From: Symploca sp. SIO1C2
GTDB taxonomy: Bacteria > Cyanobacteriota > Cyanobacteriia > Cyanobacteriales > Coleofasciculaceae
Direction of reading: 5' to 3'
Assembly (NCBI GenBank): GCA_010672925.1
Contig: JAAHFP010000007.1
Location: 18,759-82,758 of the forward strand
Length of the DNA stretch: 64,000 bases
Positions 55,451-63,532 of this stretch are shown in pieces. Within the stretch, counting starts at the first letter, position 1; each line of letters opens with the position of its first letter. The position numbers and the translations under genes were made by a program. The notes below the pieces were generated by a model, which made no database searches, was not told the DNA's origin, and saw nothing but the letters and a program-made list of their open reading frames with translations.

Positions 55451-55960
55451 TTAGGGAATCAGATTACAGTCAAACATTTTATTGGCAATAGGTGCTGCCA
55501 CTCGATTGAGAAATTCTTCCCGTATCTCAGGGTTTTTTTCTAACAGAGCGATCGCTTTTTTCTGCATAGCAGCTTGTTGTTCCCCACCAGATGGTGAATT
55601 TTTGTCGGAGTTAGCTGTCATTGTGGATAGTTCTTCACAGGAAGCGTTTTGGAATTTTCCAATTACCAGATTGGCTGCGGCATCTAGTAAGGCTTCTTGA
55701 TTAGGTAATGAAATTTCCCCACTTGGTAAGGAGGGTTGTTCACTGGGTAATGAAGGTTTCTCGTTTTGTTGATCAGGAGGTGATGGAGATTCCTGTAATT
55801 TTGGTAATGAGGGCTTCTCATTTTGTTTGTTGAGAGGGGATGGGGACTCCTGTGATTGAGGTGGAGGGGGAGGTAATGGCTGTAGTAAAGCTCTGCTACA
55901 GATACCTCCCACTATGGCAATGGAAGTGAGAGTAGCTAAAAACAAATGCGACTTTTTCAT
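55451..55960 (-). CDS. Exported small protein with Pro-rich insert, tandem paralogue
   Basis: 169 aa. N- and C-termini match the previous gene (MKKSHLFLATLTSIAIVGGIC; EALLDAAANLVIGKFQNASCEEL; REEFLNRVAAPIANKMFDCNLIP). Between them is a Pro-rich region of about 60 residues with internal repeats (ESPSP-x-x-x-QNEKPSLP twice, then shortened units). The lipobox is weaker than in the paralogue (VGGIC). Possibly a surface or periplasmic protein; function unknown. Confidence 0.75.
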   Translation of the reverse strand: MKKSHLFLATLTSIAIVGGICSRALLQPLPPPPPQSQESPSPLNKQNEKPSLPKLQESPSPPDQQNEKPSLPSEQPSLPSGEISLPNQEALLDAAANLVIGKFQNASCEELSTMTANSDKNSPSGGEQQAAMQKKAIALLEKNPEIREEFLNRVAAPIANKMFDCNLIP

Positions 55961-55976
55961 CTAAAACTCTCAATAA

Positions 55977-56090
55977 ATTTGTAGGGTTTTGATCTCAACT
56001 CTTGGCAGAGATACAGGGCAGGTTTGATAGGAATATAGCTATTGAATTGGTAAAGATTTGGGCTAAACCTGCCCCTACAAACCTAACACT
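55977..56090. repeat. Inverted-repeat element downstream of the LptD-like gene
   Basis: TTTGTAGGG and GGGCAGGTTTGA on the left face TTAAACCTGCCCC-type and CTACAAA sequences on the right (ACCTGCCCCTACAAA). It forms a large imperfect hairpin between the LptD-like stop and the small exported protein gene, and may act as a terminator. Confidence 0.55.
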
Positions 56091-56096
56091 TAACAA

Positions 56097-58607
56097 TTAC
56101 CGAGTAACTCCCTGGATAACAGGACGTCCATCAAAGCGTCCTGGATTACCTGTCCAGTTAAAGTCACTAACTTGTAGGCTCACAGAACCGAGTCCCTGTA
56201 CTGGGTTATAACGCAGGACAATATTGTAAGCTCGACGACGGTATTCTAAAAAGTAGTTAGTGCTGATCTCTTGACCAGTGTCTAAATTGAATGAAGTTTG
56301 GAAACCAAGTCTTACTGGACCGTAGAGTTGTTGGGTAATACCACCACTAAGAATACTTCTATCTACAATCCGGTCAAAGAGAAAAGGCGATAAATCACCC
56401 ACAGCTGCCCTAGTATAGCGGATGTTAAAACCGGTATAGTCGAAGAAAGGTCGGGAAAAATGACCAAACTGTCCTACTAGTCCAACACTGCCGTTGATGG
56501 AGTTTTGATTATCACCATTACTATAGAGACTGGTGACACCACTGAGATTTGTACTCAATGCTACATAAGGAATCACTGGTCTTGGAGTGTACCGCAATCC
56601 TTCTTCAGGAGTTGCTGGCAAACCTTTACCGCGCCAGAGTGAAAAACCTTTACTCAAGGAAGCAGCTGCTTGATAGCGTGTTAAGTTGATGCGATTATTG
56701 TCTCTAACTACTGGTAGTAAGTCTAAACGGTTGGTATCAGCATTAATATTTTGAATACCTGCCTGATAGCGAAGGTTGACTCCGGTTTTGCCTAAACGAA
56801 TTACTGGAGAAGTGAGAACTGCACCAATACTACTGTGGACAGTCTGGAAACCTAGGGAACCATTAAACAAGCGATCACGGTAGCTAGCTTCAAAGTCAAG
56901 ATTGTGAGGTAGGGTTGTGCCAATAATCCGCCGTAGTCGCAGACTTGCTCTGGTTTCTTGTTCTAGCTCACTCAAATCCAAACTAGTAACAGCGGAAGAG
57001 CCTACCAAACTTGTCCGAGGGTCAATGGTAACATCCAAGCGAGTTTCAAAACCAAATGCTCTGGGATCTATTGGACTCTCATCAAAAATTGCCCTTTGTA
57101 TAAAAAACTGTGGTGTCAGAGTAAATCTTGCCCTAGGACTGTTGTAGATTTCAATCTGACTCTCTACAAATAAGCCGCCTCGATCATCATCATCAAAGCC
57201 AATGTTGAATAAGCCCGGTTCCCTGGGACGGCGATCGATTAAAATACGATTGCGAAATGTCGGCAATGACAAGCCTTGATCGAAAACAAAACGAGGTTGA
57301 GAGGCAACTATTTCATCTAGCAAGGGGGAAATGCGCCGAAATCGGGCTGTCTTGGCCTGCAATTCTAAATCTGGAGGAGAAAAAGGGTCATTAGTAATTC
57401 TGATGTTCGTCGCAACTGCTTCTGAACCTTCAAAATCAACTCTGTCGGCTTCATAGCGGAAGCGGTTAACGGAACCCCTTGAACCAGTTGTCGGTGTATT
57501 TGGGAGTGAACCATCAGAACCCACTGTTAGGGAAGAACCAACTACATAGGAGTAGCTTCCTGGATTCCTTACTCCTTGTAGGGGTAGATTACGAGCAATG
57601 CGATCGCTTACAGGTCTTGGTATTGCGGTGGCGTCACTATCCTCAGGGGAGGGAGGCTGAGGTAAGTCAGTTTCTGATGAAGCGTTATAAAGTTCACCAT
57701 TAGCATCGTAGACGACGCCACTATCCTGGACAAAGTAATACTCAAATCGTTCACCCCTGAGTATCTGGTCACCTCGCGTTAAAGCAACATTGCCCTCCGC
57801 AACCATAATACGATTGGGCAAGTTAATTTGTACGCGGTCAGCATCTAGTAAGGCTTCCTGAAAGCGCACAATAACATTACCTTCCGCTGTCACTACTTGT
57901 CGCTCTTCGTCATATTCCTGGGAGTCTGCTGTTAATTCTAGTACACCAACGGGTTCGGCGGCTGGTGCGGGTATAGTAATCTGTGACTCTTGGGTGACCG
58001 ATGGTTGAGGAGTTTGAGTTTCCTCATTAGCTGTACCTTCTGTATCTGTTTCCCTTGGAGTTGTGGCTGGGGGTACAATCAACTCAAATTCCCTGGTTTC
58101 TCCTCCCCGCTCTTGAGTTAAAATACGCTTAATAGGTAAGGTATCGGAGATTGGGGATTGGCGAAGATTTAAGGATAACCTTTTGGTAGCGGAACTTTTT
58201 GTGTCAACTGAGTTAATTTTCAGTGTGGCAATCTGTCCTTTGGTTTGACGTTGAAGCTTCTCAGTTGTTTGTGCCAAAGTGCGATGGTTGTCGAGATTTG
58301 GTTTAGCCCTGGATGTAGGTTGCACGGGATAACCAACGGAAATGGGAGGGCCAAGCAGTGCAGCACTCTTACCAAGATTAAGTAAACAGGAGTCCTCTAG
58401 CACCGATATTTTAGGAATCGTTAGTACCGCAGGATCTCTGGTTGCCTGGGTTGGCTTCTCGCAGGCGCTGCTAGATACACAGTCTTTTCCCGATACCGGC
58501 GGCATGCCCTGGGAGCATTGATTGTAGTTAGCAGAAATATTAGAGCTTACAGGTCTAATAATTGCAGGTATTTCAGGCGGCTGAACTGGTTGTGGCATCT
58601 CTAGCAA
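56097..58607 (-). CDS. LptD-like outer membrane protein (OstA domain plus DUF3769 barrel)
   Basis: 836 aa. Residues about 1-205 are a poorly conserved, Pro/Thr-rich region without a clear signal peptide at either the TTG (58607) or ATG (58598) start. The OstA/LptA-like domain is at about 215-300 (VLELTADSQEYDEERQVVTAEGNVIVRFQEALLDADRVQINLPNRI). From about 330 to the end is a beta-barrel-like DUF3769 region with alternating strands and a final aromatic-ended strand region. In cyanobacteria such proteins are taken as the LPS-assembly LptD. Real export would need a signal not seen here. Confidence 0.85.
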   Translation of the reverse strand: MLEMPQPVQPPEIPAIIRPVSSNISANYNQCSQGMPPVSGKDCVSSSACEKPTQATRDPAVLTIPKISVLEDSCLLNLGKSAALLGPPISVGYPVQPTSRAKPNLDNHRTLAQTTEKLQRQTKGQIATLKINSVDTKSSATKRLSLNLRQSPISDTLPIKRILTQERGGETREFELIVPPATTPRETDTEGTANEETQTPQPSVTQESQITIPAPAAEPVGVLELTADSQEYDEERQVVTAEGNVIVRFQEALLDADRVQINLPNRIMVAEGNVALTRGDQILRGERFEYYFVQDSGVVYDANGELYNASSETDLPQPPSPEDSDATAIPRPVSDRIARNLPLQGVRNPGSYSYVVGSSLTVGSDGSLPNTPTTGSRGSVNRFRYEADRVDFEGSEAVATNIRITNDPFSPPDLELQAKTARFRRISPLLDEIVASQPRFVFDQGLSLPTFRNRILIDRRPREPGLFNIGFDDDDRGGLFVESQIEIYNSPRARFTLTPQFFIQRAIFDESPIDPRAFGFETRLDVTIDPRTSLVGSSAVTSLDLSELEQETRASLRLRRIIGTTLPHNLDFEASYRDRLFNGSLGFQTVHSSIGAVLTSPVIRLGKTGVNLRYQAGIQNINADTNRLDLLPVVRDNNRINLTRYQAAASLSKGFSLWRGKGLPATPEEGLRYTPRPVIPYVALSTNLSGVTSLYSNGDNQNSINGSVGLVGQFGHFSRPFFDYTGFNIRYTRAAVGDLSPFLFDRIVDRSILSGGITQQLYGPVRLGFQTSFNLDTGQEISTNYFLEYRRRAYNIVLRYNPVQGLGSVSLQVSDFNWTGNPGRFDGRPVIQGVTR

Positions 58608-59067
58608 AATCCACCAAGGACATTTCTCTCACGCAGGCACGGATATAAGGAATTAAGTAAGAAGCGCCTGATGGCGAATTCAAAATTCAAAATTAATGAA
58701 CCGCCGAAAAAGAATTCATAAACTAGTCATATCAAGGTATTTAGACGTACCTTAGTCATTTTTAGTTTCTCGATAGTAAGTAAGTTAAGAGTTTATTGTC
58801 TATTGAAACTAGGCAATACTTTTCTCAAAAGCCTATATATCTTAAGCTTTCTGCCTGGGAAAAACAATAATGCTAGGTTAAGGAGAGATTTGGTTCAAGG
58901 GAATATTAATGTCCTTTTTCTCTTCCTCCTCTACTCACACTCCCCTTATCAAAAGGATTTCAGCTTAACGAGGGTGTCATGCGGGTTGAATTTCTTTACC
59001 AACAATTGCCGGTTGGTGTTGGTGGGGAACTCAATCCCCCACCAGACCCTGTCCCTATTACCTGAAA
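58608..59067. other. Intergenic region before psbI end
   Basis: About 460 bases. Two AATTCAAA heptamers occur near 58677. The 112-aa plus ORF at 58803-59141 is antisense to psbI and is rejected. A hairpin after psbI is listed separately. Confidence 0.5.
59020..59044 (-). terminator. Hairpin downstream of psbI
   Basis: TGGTGGGG and CCCCACCA form an eight-base GC-rich stem with a nine-base loop, 24 bases after the psbI stop. No T-run follows on the minus strand. Confidence 0.45.
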
Positions 59068-59184
59068 TTATTCTAGATCCTGTCGGTTGGGATTGCGAGC
59101 TGGATCGCTGTTCAAAAAGCCGAATACAAACAGAGCAATAAAGAAAAATACAACGATATAAACAACAATCTTGAGGGTTGCCAT
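59068..59184 (-). CDS. psbI: Photosystem II reaction centre protein I
   Basis: 38 aa, below the ORF-track limit. [20 protein letters not shown] then [18 protein letters not shown] is the PsbI family in full: one membrane helix and the conserved SDPARNP-x-R-x-DLE tail. It is a small thylakoid subunit bound to D1 and CP43 in photosystem II. It is monocistronic; the sequence upstream is repeat-rich. Confidence 0.95.
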   Translation of the reverse strand: MATLKIVVYIVVFFFIALFVFGFLNSDPARNPNRQDLE

Positions 59185-59650
59185 CTGGGTATCTCCAAAG
59201 AAAGTATGAACTATTAAAATTGACATCTTCCCCAGCCTGTAGGCACGAGGATTACTAAACCGTGCTACGCACTGCTGCGCTAATACGATTTAAATTCCTG
59301 CTTCATTCACCGTAACGTACATCTCAACTATCTGTTGACATGTTCCCAATTATACAGAGTCCACAGGCTTTTGACTCATTTCAGAGTTCTGATCCCGTCT
59401 GTCCCACGGTACTAATTTTATATTTTTTTAATATCATACCTTTAGGCTGGCTTCTTTTGTCACAATTCTTATGAAATATGGGGAGCTGAGGAGCGGAGGA
59501 GATGAGGGAGCTAAGGGAGCTGGGGGAGCTGAGGGAGCTGGGGAAGCTGGGGGAGCTGAGGAGCTGGGGGAGGCAAGGGAGGTATTCTCAATTCCCAATT
59601 CCCAATTCCCAAATAGCAAACAACAAACGACAAACGACAAATGACAATTC
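59185..59650. other. Intergenic region with minisatellite and heptamers
   Basis: About 290 bases of ordinary AT-rich sequence with no gene (this should hold the psbI promoter), then the GAGCTG minisatellite and short CCCAATT and AACGACA repeats up to the protease fragment. Confidence 0.6.
59480..59580. repeat. Nonamer minisatellite (GGGAGCTGA-type)
   Basis: About ten imperfect 9-base units of the same type as 15201-15296 and 63812-63936. It is followed by CCCAATT heptamers. Confidence 0.9.
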
Positions 59651-60131
59651 TCAATTTCCTTTCGCCTTATTCACTGCTGCTTCGGCATTGACTAAACCAC
59701 TACCATAGAAGTATTGACTAGCTGGTATAGGTTCTGGTAAAGGAAAGACACCAGAAGGTCGTAGAAAGGGAAAGTTGGGGGCACTACCAAAGCCGATGGC
59801 TCTTTGTAGACGGTAGGTTCTTGTATCGGCTTGGGATAAGTTCAATCCTTGATAAGTAGAGGTTTCTTTAAGGATAGCAATTATGCGATCGCGACTGAGA
59901 TTGGGATTTTCTCCTCTCATCAAAGCTACTACCCCAGATACGGTGGGTGCGGCGAAGGATGTACCTTGTACCTGCACATACTGACCTTTAGAGTCTAAGG
60001 CATGACCCCAGCTATAATCTGGTACGCCAATTCCTTGCCAAAAACCATCTATTCCTGTGCCTCCAGTGGTTAAAATTCCTCCTCTTTTGGAATCTGAGGT
60101 TTCTCCCCCAGGAGCTACTATATCCAAAATA
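59651..60131 (-). pseudogene. Subtilase (S8) C-terminal fragment
   Basis: About 158 codons beginning at [10 protein letters not shown]. The catalytic Ser region VQGTSFAAPTVSGVVALM is present, then NPNLSRDRIIAIL and the C-terminal YFYGSGLVNAEAAVNKAK. The Asp and His parts of the triad and all upstream domains are missing, because the frame meets the anmK fragment at about 60130. There is no ribosome-binding site or proper start. It is the 3' half of a former secreted subtilisin-like protease. Confidence 0.85.
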
Positions 60132-61004
60132 ATTTAGGTAATCGGCACTAAATAACTCCCGCCCTGTCGATTTTGGTGGTAAAACCTGGAAGAAGTTTTG
60201 GTGAAGTAATAATTCTACCAAAGCATCAGATTTAATTCCACTAGCAGCCCAGCTGCCATCTTGATCGTAGGTTTGCTTGCCATTTGTGATACGTTCTACA
60301 GCTAAATCTAGTAGGGCATTCCCAGGGCCGGTATCCCAGCCACATACGAGCTCCAACCAGTTACTCTGAGATGCTGGTATATAAGTTACATTAGCGATAC
60401 CACCGATATTTTGGATACATCGGTGCTTGGTCGGGTGACTTAGTAAGTAGGCATCTACTTTTGGTACTAGTGGAGCCCCTTGTCCTCCAGCAGCAATATC
60501 AGCAGCTCGGAAATTGCTTACGGTTTTGAGCCCAGTCAATTGGGCAATTACTTCTCCCCGCCCTAACTGAAGGCTATATCCTAAGGAGGAGATTGGTTGA
60601 GCTGGTAATTCTTGCTTTCTCTCTGGTTCTTCTGCAACCGTACTATTGGAGTTACTTGGTGGTTGGTGGTATACAGTTTGTCCGTGGGAGCCAATTAACT
60701 CAGCAGGAGAGTTACCTCGCTGAATTTTTTGGGCAGCCTGGGCAAATTGGTAGGCAATGGCATCATCTAGTGCAGCTAACTCTGCCATTGAGAGAGCTTT
60801 ACCGCCACAGACTGCCAAAATTTGTTCCCTTAAGACTTTGGGGTAGGGGTAAGTCGCACTGGCTAGTAGTTCAACATTTAAATCAATATCATTACCAGCA
60901 ATTTCTACCAAAGCAGCATCTATGCCATCCACCGATGTACCGCTGATTAATCCAATGACACGAGTTACTTGACTAGCCCCTGAGGCTTTTTTCTCCAATA
61001 ACAT
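60131..61004 (-). pseudogene. anmK: Anhydro-N-acetylmuramic acid kinase, 3'-truncated
   Basis: From the ATG at 61004 ([19 protein letters not shown]) the frame gives about 290 residues of Anm[84 protein letters not shown]. After [13 protein letters not shown] the next 40 residues of the ORF are a shadow of the subtilase frame. The last 80 or so residues of the family, including part of the second lobe, are gone. The enzyme recycles cell-wall anhydro-MurNAc. A tnpB element sits 31 bases or so upstream of its start. Confidence 0.85.
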
Positions 61005-61025
61005 TACTTCTTGACCGATAATTGG

Positions 61026-62373
61026 AGGGCGCAAGCCCCCGAATTTTATTCGTGGGGAGCGAGCCCGTGGGGAATTTATTCCCCGTCAAGCTATGCTATC
61101 ATAGTATTTGATACCATTAGTTTTAGTATCAAACGTGTTTATTTACGAATACAAAGTTAATCCCAAGTTACCACAAATAGCCGCCATTGATGAAGCTATC
61201 AGGACATCTCAATTTGTCCGAAATAAGGTGCTCCGTTATTGGATGGATCACCGTGGTGTTGGTAAAGCCCAGATGTTCAGATACAACACGTTGCTGAGAA
61301 AACAGTTCAAGTTCGTAGAACAACTCAACTCCCATGCCTGTCAAACTGCTGTCGAGCGAGTCTTAAAAGCAGTTAACCGTTTTTACGACAATTGCAAAAA
61401 GCAGATTCGAGGTAAGAAAGGGTATCCCAAGTTTAAGAAACACACTCGTTCGGTGGAGTACAAAGTCTCTGGATGGAAACTATCTCAAGACAGGAAGCGT
61501 ATTACTTTCACAGATAAAAAAGGTATCGGCACTCTTAAGCTGATAGGGACTAGGGACTTGAACTTTTACCAACTAGAACAAATTAAGCGAGTGAGGATTG
61601 TGCGTCGTGCCGATGGATACTACGTGCAGTTTGCAGTAAAATTAGACCCTAGAGACACAGTTAAACCGTTAACTCCTAGCCAAAAAGCAGTAGGCATTGA
61701 TGTGGGTATCAAATATTTCTTGGCAGATAGTCAAGAGAACATTGAACCAAACCCACAGTTCTACCACCAAGGAGAAAAACACCTTAATCGTCTCAATCGT
61801 CGAAAGTCAAAGAAATACCGAAAAGGTAAACCACAGTCTCAAAATTATCACAAAGCTAGAGAGCGATATGCCCTTAAACATTTAAAAGTAAGTAGGCAGC
61901 GAGAAGAGTTTGTCAAGAGGGTGGCACTCCGTTTAATCAAGTCTAACGACTTAGTGGCCTATGAAGATTTAAATGTTCAAAGCATGGTAAAAAATCGACA
62001 TCTAGCGAAGTCGATAAGTGATGCAGGATGGTCAAGATTTCGTCAATGGTTAGATTATTTTGGCTACAAATATGGCAAGGTAACTGTTGCAGTTGCTCCT
62101 CATAATACCAGTCAAAATTGCTCTAACTGTGGTGAAAAAGTGCAAAAATCTCTGTCCAACAGAACTCATGTTTGTCGTGAATGTGGGTTTGTTAAAGATA
62201 GAGACGTTAATGCTGCTATCAACATTTTGCAGAAGGGATTAAGTACGGTGGGGCACACCGGAGCTTTAAAGCTTGGGGAGTTTGATCCTCTAGCTTCGTT
62301 GGAGCAATCCTGCGGAGTTACGATTGGACTATGAACCAAGAATCCCCCGGCTTCTAGCTGTGGGGAGTGTCAA
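61026..62373 (+). mobile_element. IS200/IS605-type element, tnpB only
   Basis: The left end begins GGGCGCAAGCCCCC and includes a GGGGAAT-tt-ATTCCCC hairpin (61069-61084). The right end has CCCC-cggcttctagctgt-GGGG and ends AGTGTCAA (62340-62373). Both ends correspond to the ORF-less element at 34326-34752. There is no tnpA transposase, so it would move only with help in trans. A TnpB guide would be read from the flank just after 62373. Confidence 0.75.
61135..62334 (+). CDS. tnpB: RNA-guided nuclease TnpB of IS200/IS605 family
   Basis: About 399 aa from the GTG at 61135 (VFIYEYKVNPKLPQI), which matches family N-termini; the track start is a TTG nine codons earlier. N-terminal helical part IRTSQFVRNKVLRYWMD. 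The RuvC triad is intact: Asp in AVGIDVGIKYFL, Glu in LVAYEDLNVQSM, Asp in KDRDVNAAINIL. The zinc ribbon CSNCG / CRECG lies between. TnpB proteins are guided by an RNA from the element's right end to cut the empty site and favour element retention. All active residues look intact, so the protein may be functional. Confidence 0.93.
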   Translation: MFIYEYKVNPKLPQIAAIDEAIRTSQFVRNKVLRYWMDHRGVGKAQMFRYNTLLRKQFKFVEQLNSHACQTAVERVLKAVNRFYDNCKKQIRGKKGYPKFKKHTRSVEYKVSGWKLSQDRKRITFTDKKGIGTLKLIGTRDLNFYQLEQIKRVRIVRRADGYYVQFAVKLDPRDTVKPLTPSQKAVGIDVGIKYFLADSQENIEPNPQFYHQGEKHLNRLNRRKSKKYRKGKPQSQNYHKARERYALKHLKVSRQREEFVKRVALRLIKSNDLVAYEDLNVQSMVKNRHLAKSISDAGWSRFRQWLDYFGYKYGKVTVAVAPHNTSQNCSNCGEKVQKSLSNRTHVCRECGFVKDRDVNAAINILQKGLSTVGHTGALKLGEFDPLASLEQSCGVTIGL

Positions 62374-62447
62374 ACAAACGACAATCTAGAATTAGGTTTA
62401 TTTTGAGTCGAAAATAAATTCTAAATTCTAAATTTACTTAATGTACC

Positions 62448-63302
62448 TTAACGCAGAAGGGCTCTCCAAGTAGATGGGCCAACAATGCCGTCTGGTTCTA
62501 ATTGAAAGTTACTTTGAGCTGCCTTAACTGCTGCCAGAGTTTCTACTCCAAAAACTCCATCCGCTTCTTCTTGCAAAAATCCCAAAGCTCTTAGCCGGTC
62601 TTGCAACCGCGATATAGCTGAGCCTCGCATACCCTTTTTGAGAATTGGTAAGTCAATAGATGTGGGCTGGGTATTCTCCCTTGTCCGGGATATGGTAGCA
62701 GGAGGACTATTGCTCCTAGTATTGCTCCTAGGGGTTGTTTGCAGTGCAGTAGGAATTGGAAAAGAAGCTGCTGAGTTATCTGAGGAAGTAGCAGCAGGTA
62801 AAGTAGCCGGATTATTAGGAGTTATAACAGGGGAACTCACATTTGTTGTTGGCTTATTGGAAGTAGTAGGAAGAGAGTTTCCTGCTGTTGTTGAGTTATT
62901 GGAAGTAGTGGGAAAAGAATTTGCCGCTGATGGTGTATCGGGGAACAGATGATCCCAGGTAGCAGGACCGGTGATACCATCAACAGCTATACCTGCGGTT
63001 TCCTGAAATAAAGAAACTGCACTTGCGGTATTTTCTGCGTAGATGCCATCAACAGCACCAGTGTAGTATCCCAAAAGCTTAAGAGCTGCCTGAAGTTCAG
63101 CTACAGCCTTGCCCTTGCTACCAATTTTAAGCATTGGTCTTTCTACTACTGCTGCTGGTATTCCCTGAGCAATCATTGTAGTAGCTAGCTGTGCTTCAGC
63201 TGCAACTACTGGTTCTTCTAAGGTGAAGCTTAGTCCACTTAACAAGCTCCAACAAACTAAACAGCTAGTACTAGCTAAATCCAGCATCATACTCTTAGCC
63301 AT
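62448..63302 (-). CDS. Exported protein with two peptidoglycan-binding (PG_binding_1) domains
   Basis: 284 aa. An N-terminal hydrophobic segment (SCLVCWSLLSGLSFTL) serves as signal or anchor. PG-binding domain 1 (LKIGSKGKAVAELQAALKLLGYYTGAVDGIYAENTASAVSLFQETAGIAVDGITGPATW) and domain 2 (LKKGMRGSAISRLQDRLRALGFLQEEADGVFGVETLAAVKAAQSNFQLEPDGIVGPSTW) flank a Thr/Ser/Asn-Pro-rich linker of about 85 residues with internal repeats. No catalytic domain is attached; it may be a wall-binding structural protein. Confidence 0.9.
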   Translation of the reverse strand: MAKSMMLDLASTSCLVCWSLLSGLSFTLEEPVVAAEAQLATTMIAQGIPAAVVERPMLKIGSKGKAVAELQAALKLLGYYTGAVDGIYAENTASAVSLFQETAGIAVDGITGPATWDHLFPDTPSAANSFPTTSNNSTTAGNSLPTTSNKPTTNVSSPVITPNNPATLPAATSSDNSAASFPIPTALQTTPRSNTRSNSPPATISRTRENTQPTSIDLPILKKGMRGSAISRLQDRLRALGFLQEEADGVFGVETLAAVKAAQSNFQLEPDGIVGPSTWRALLR

Positions 63303-63532
63303 TTTCGTAGATCCTCTACCTATTTCTAGAGATTATTCTGTTAAGCTTTTGCAAGCTAATTGGTCTTACTGAGCATACAGAACAATTTTGCTCTATTCTA
63401 TAGCAGCCTGCAACTAGTGCCGCTGCGCGGAATTAAGAATTAAGAATTAAGAATTAAGAATGCTTATAGAGTAAGGATTCTATCGACTCAAACTGGTTAC
63501 TTATTTCCGCCACGCTGCACTAGAGCTTGAGC
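63303..63532. other. Intergenic region with heptamer array
   Basis: Contains (AATTAAG)n at 63430-63461 and no gene. Confidence 0.6.
63430..63461. repeat. Heptamer tandem repeat (AATTAAG)n
   Basis: Four to five copies. Confidence 0.85.

Noticed and set aside
58803-59141. 112-aa plus-strand ORF
   Set aside because: Its 3' part is exactly antisense to psbI and it has no family features.
60012-60130. Extension of AnmK to 340 aa
   Set aside because: The last 40 residues read the subtilase gene in a shifted frame and do not resemble AnmK.
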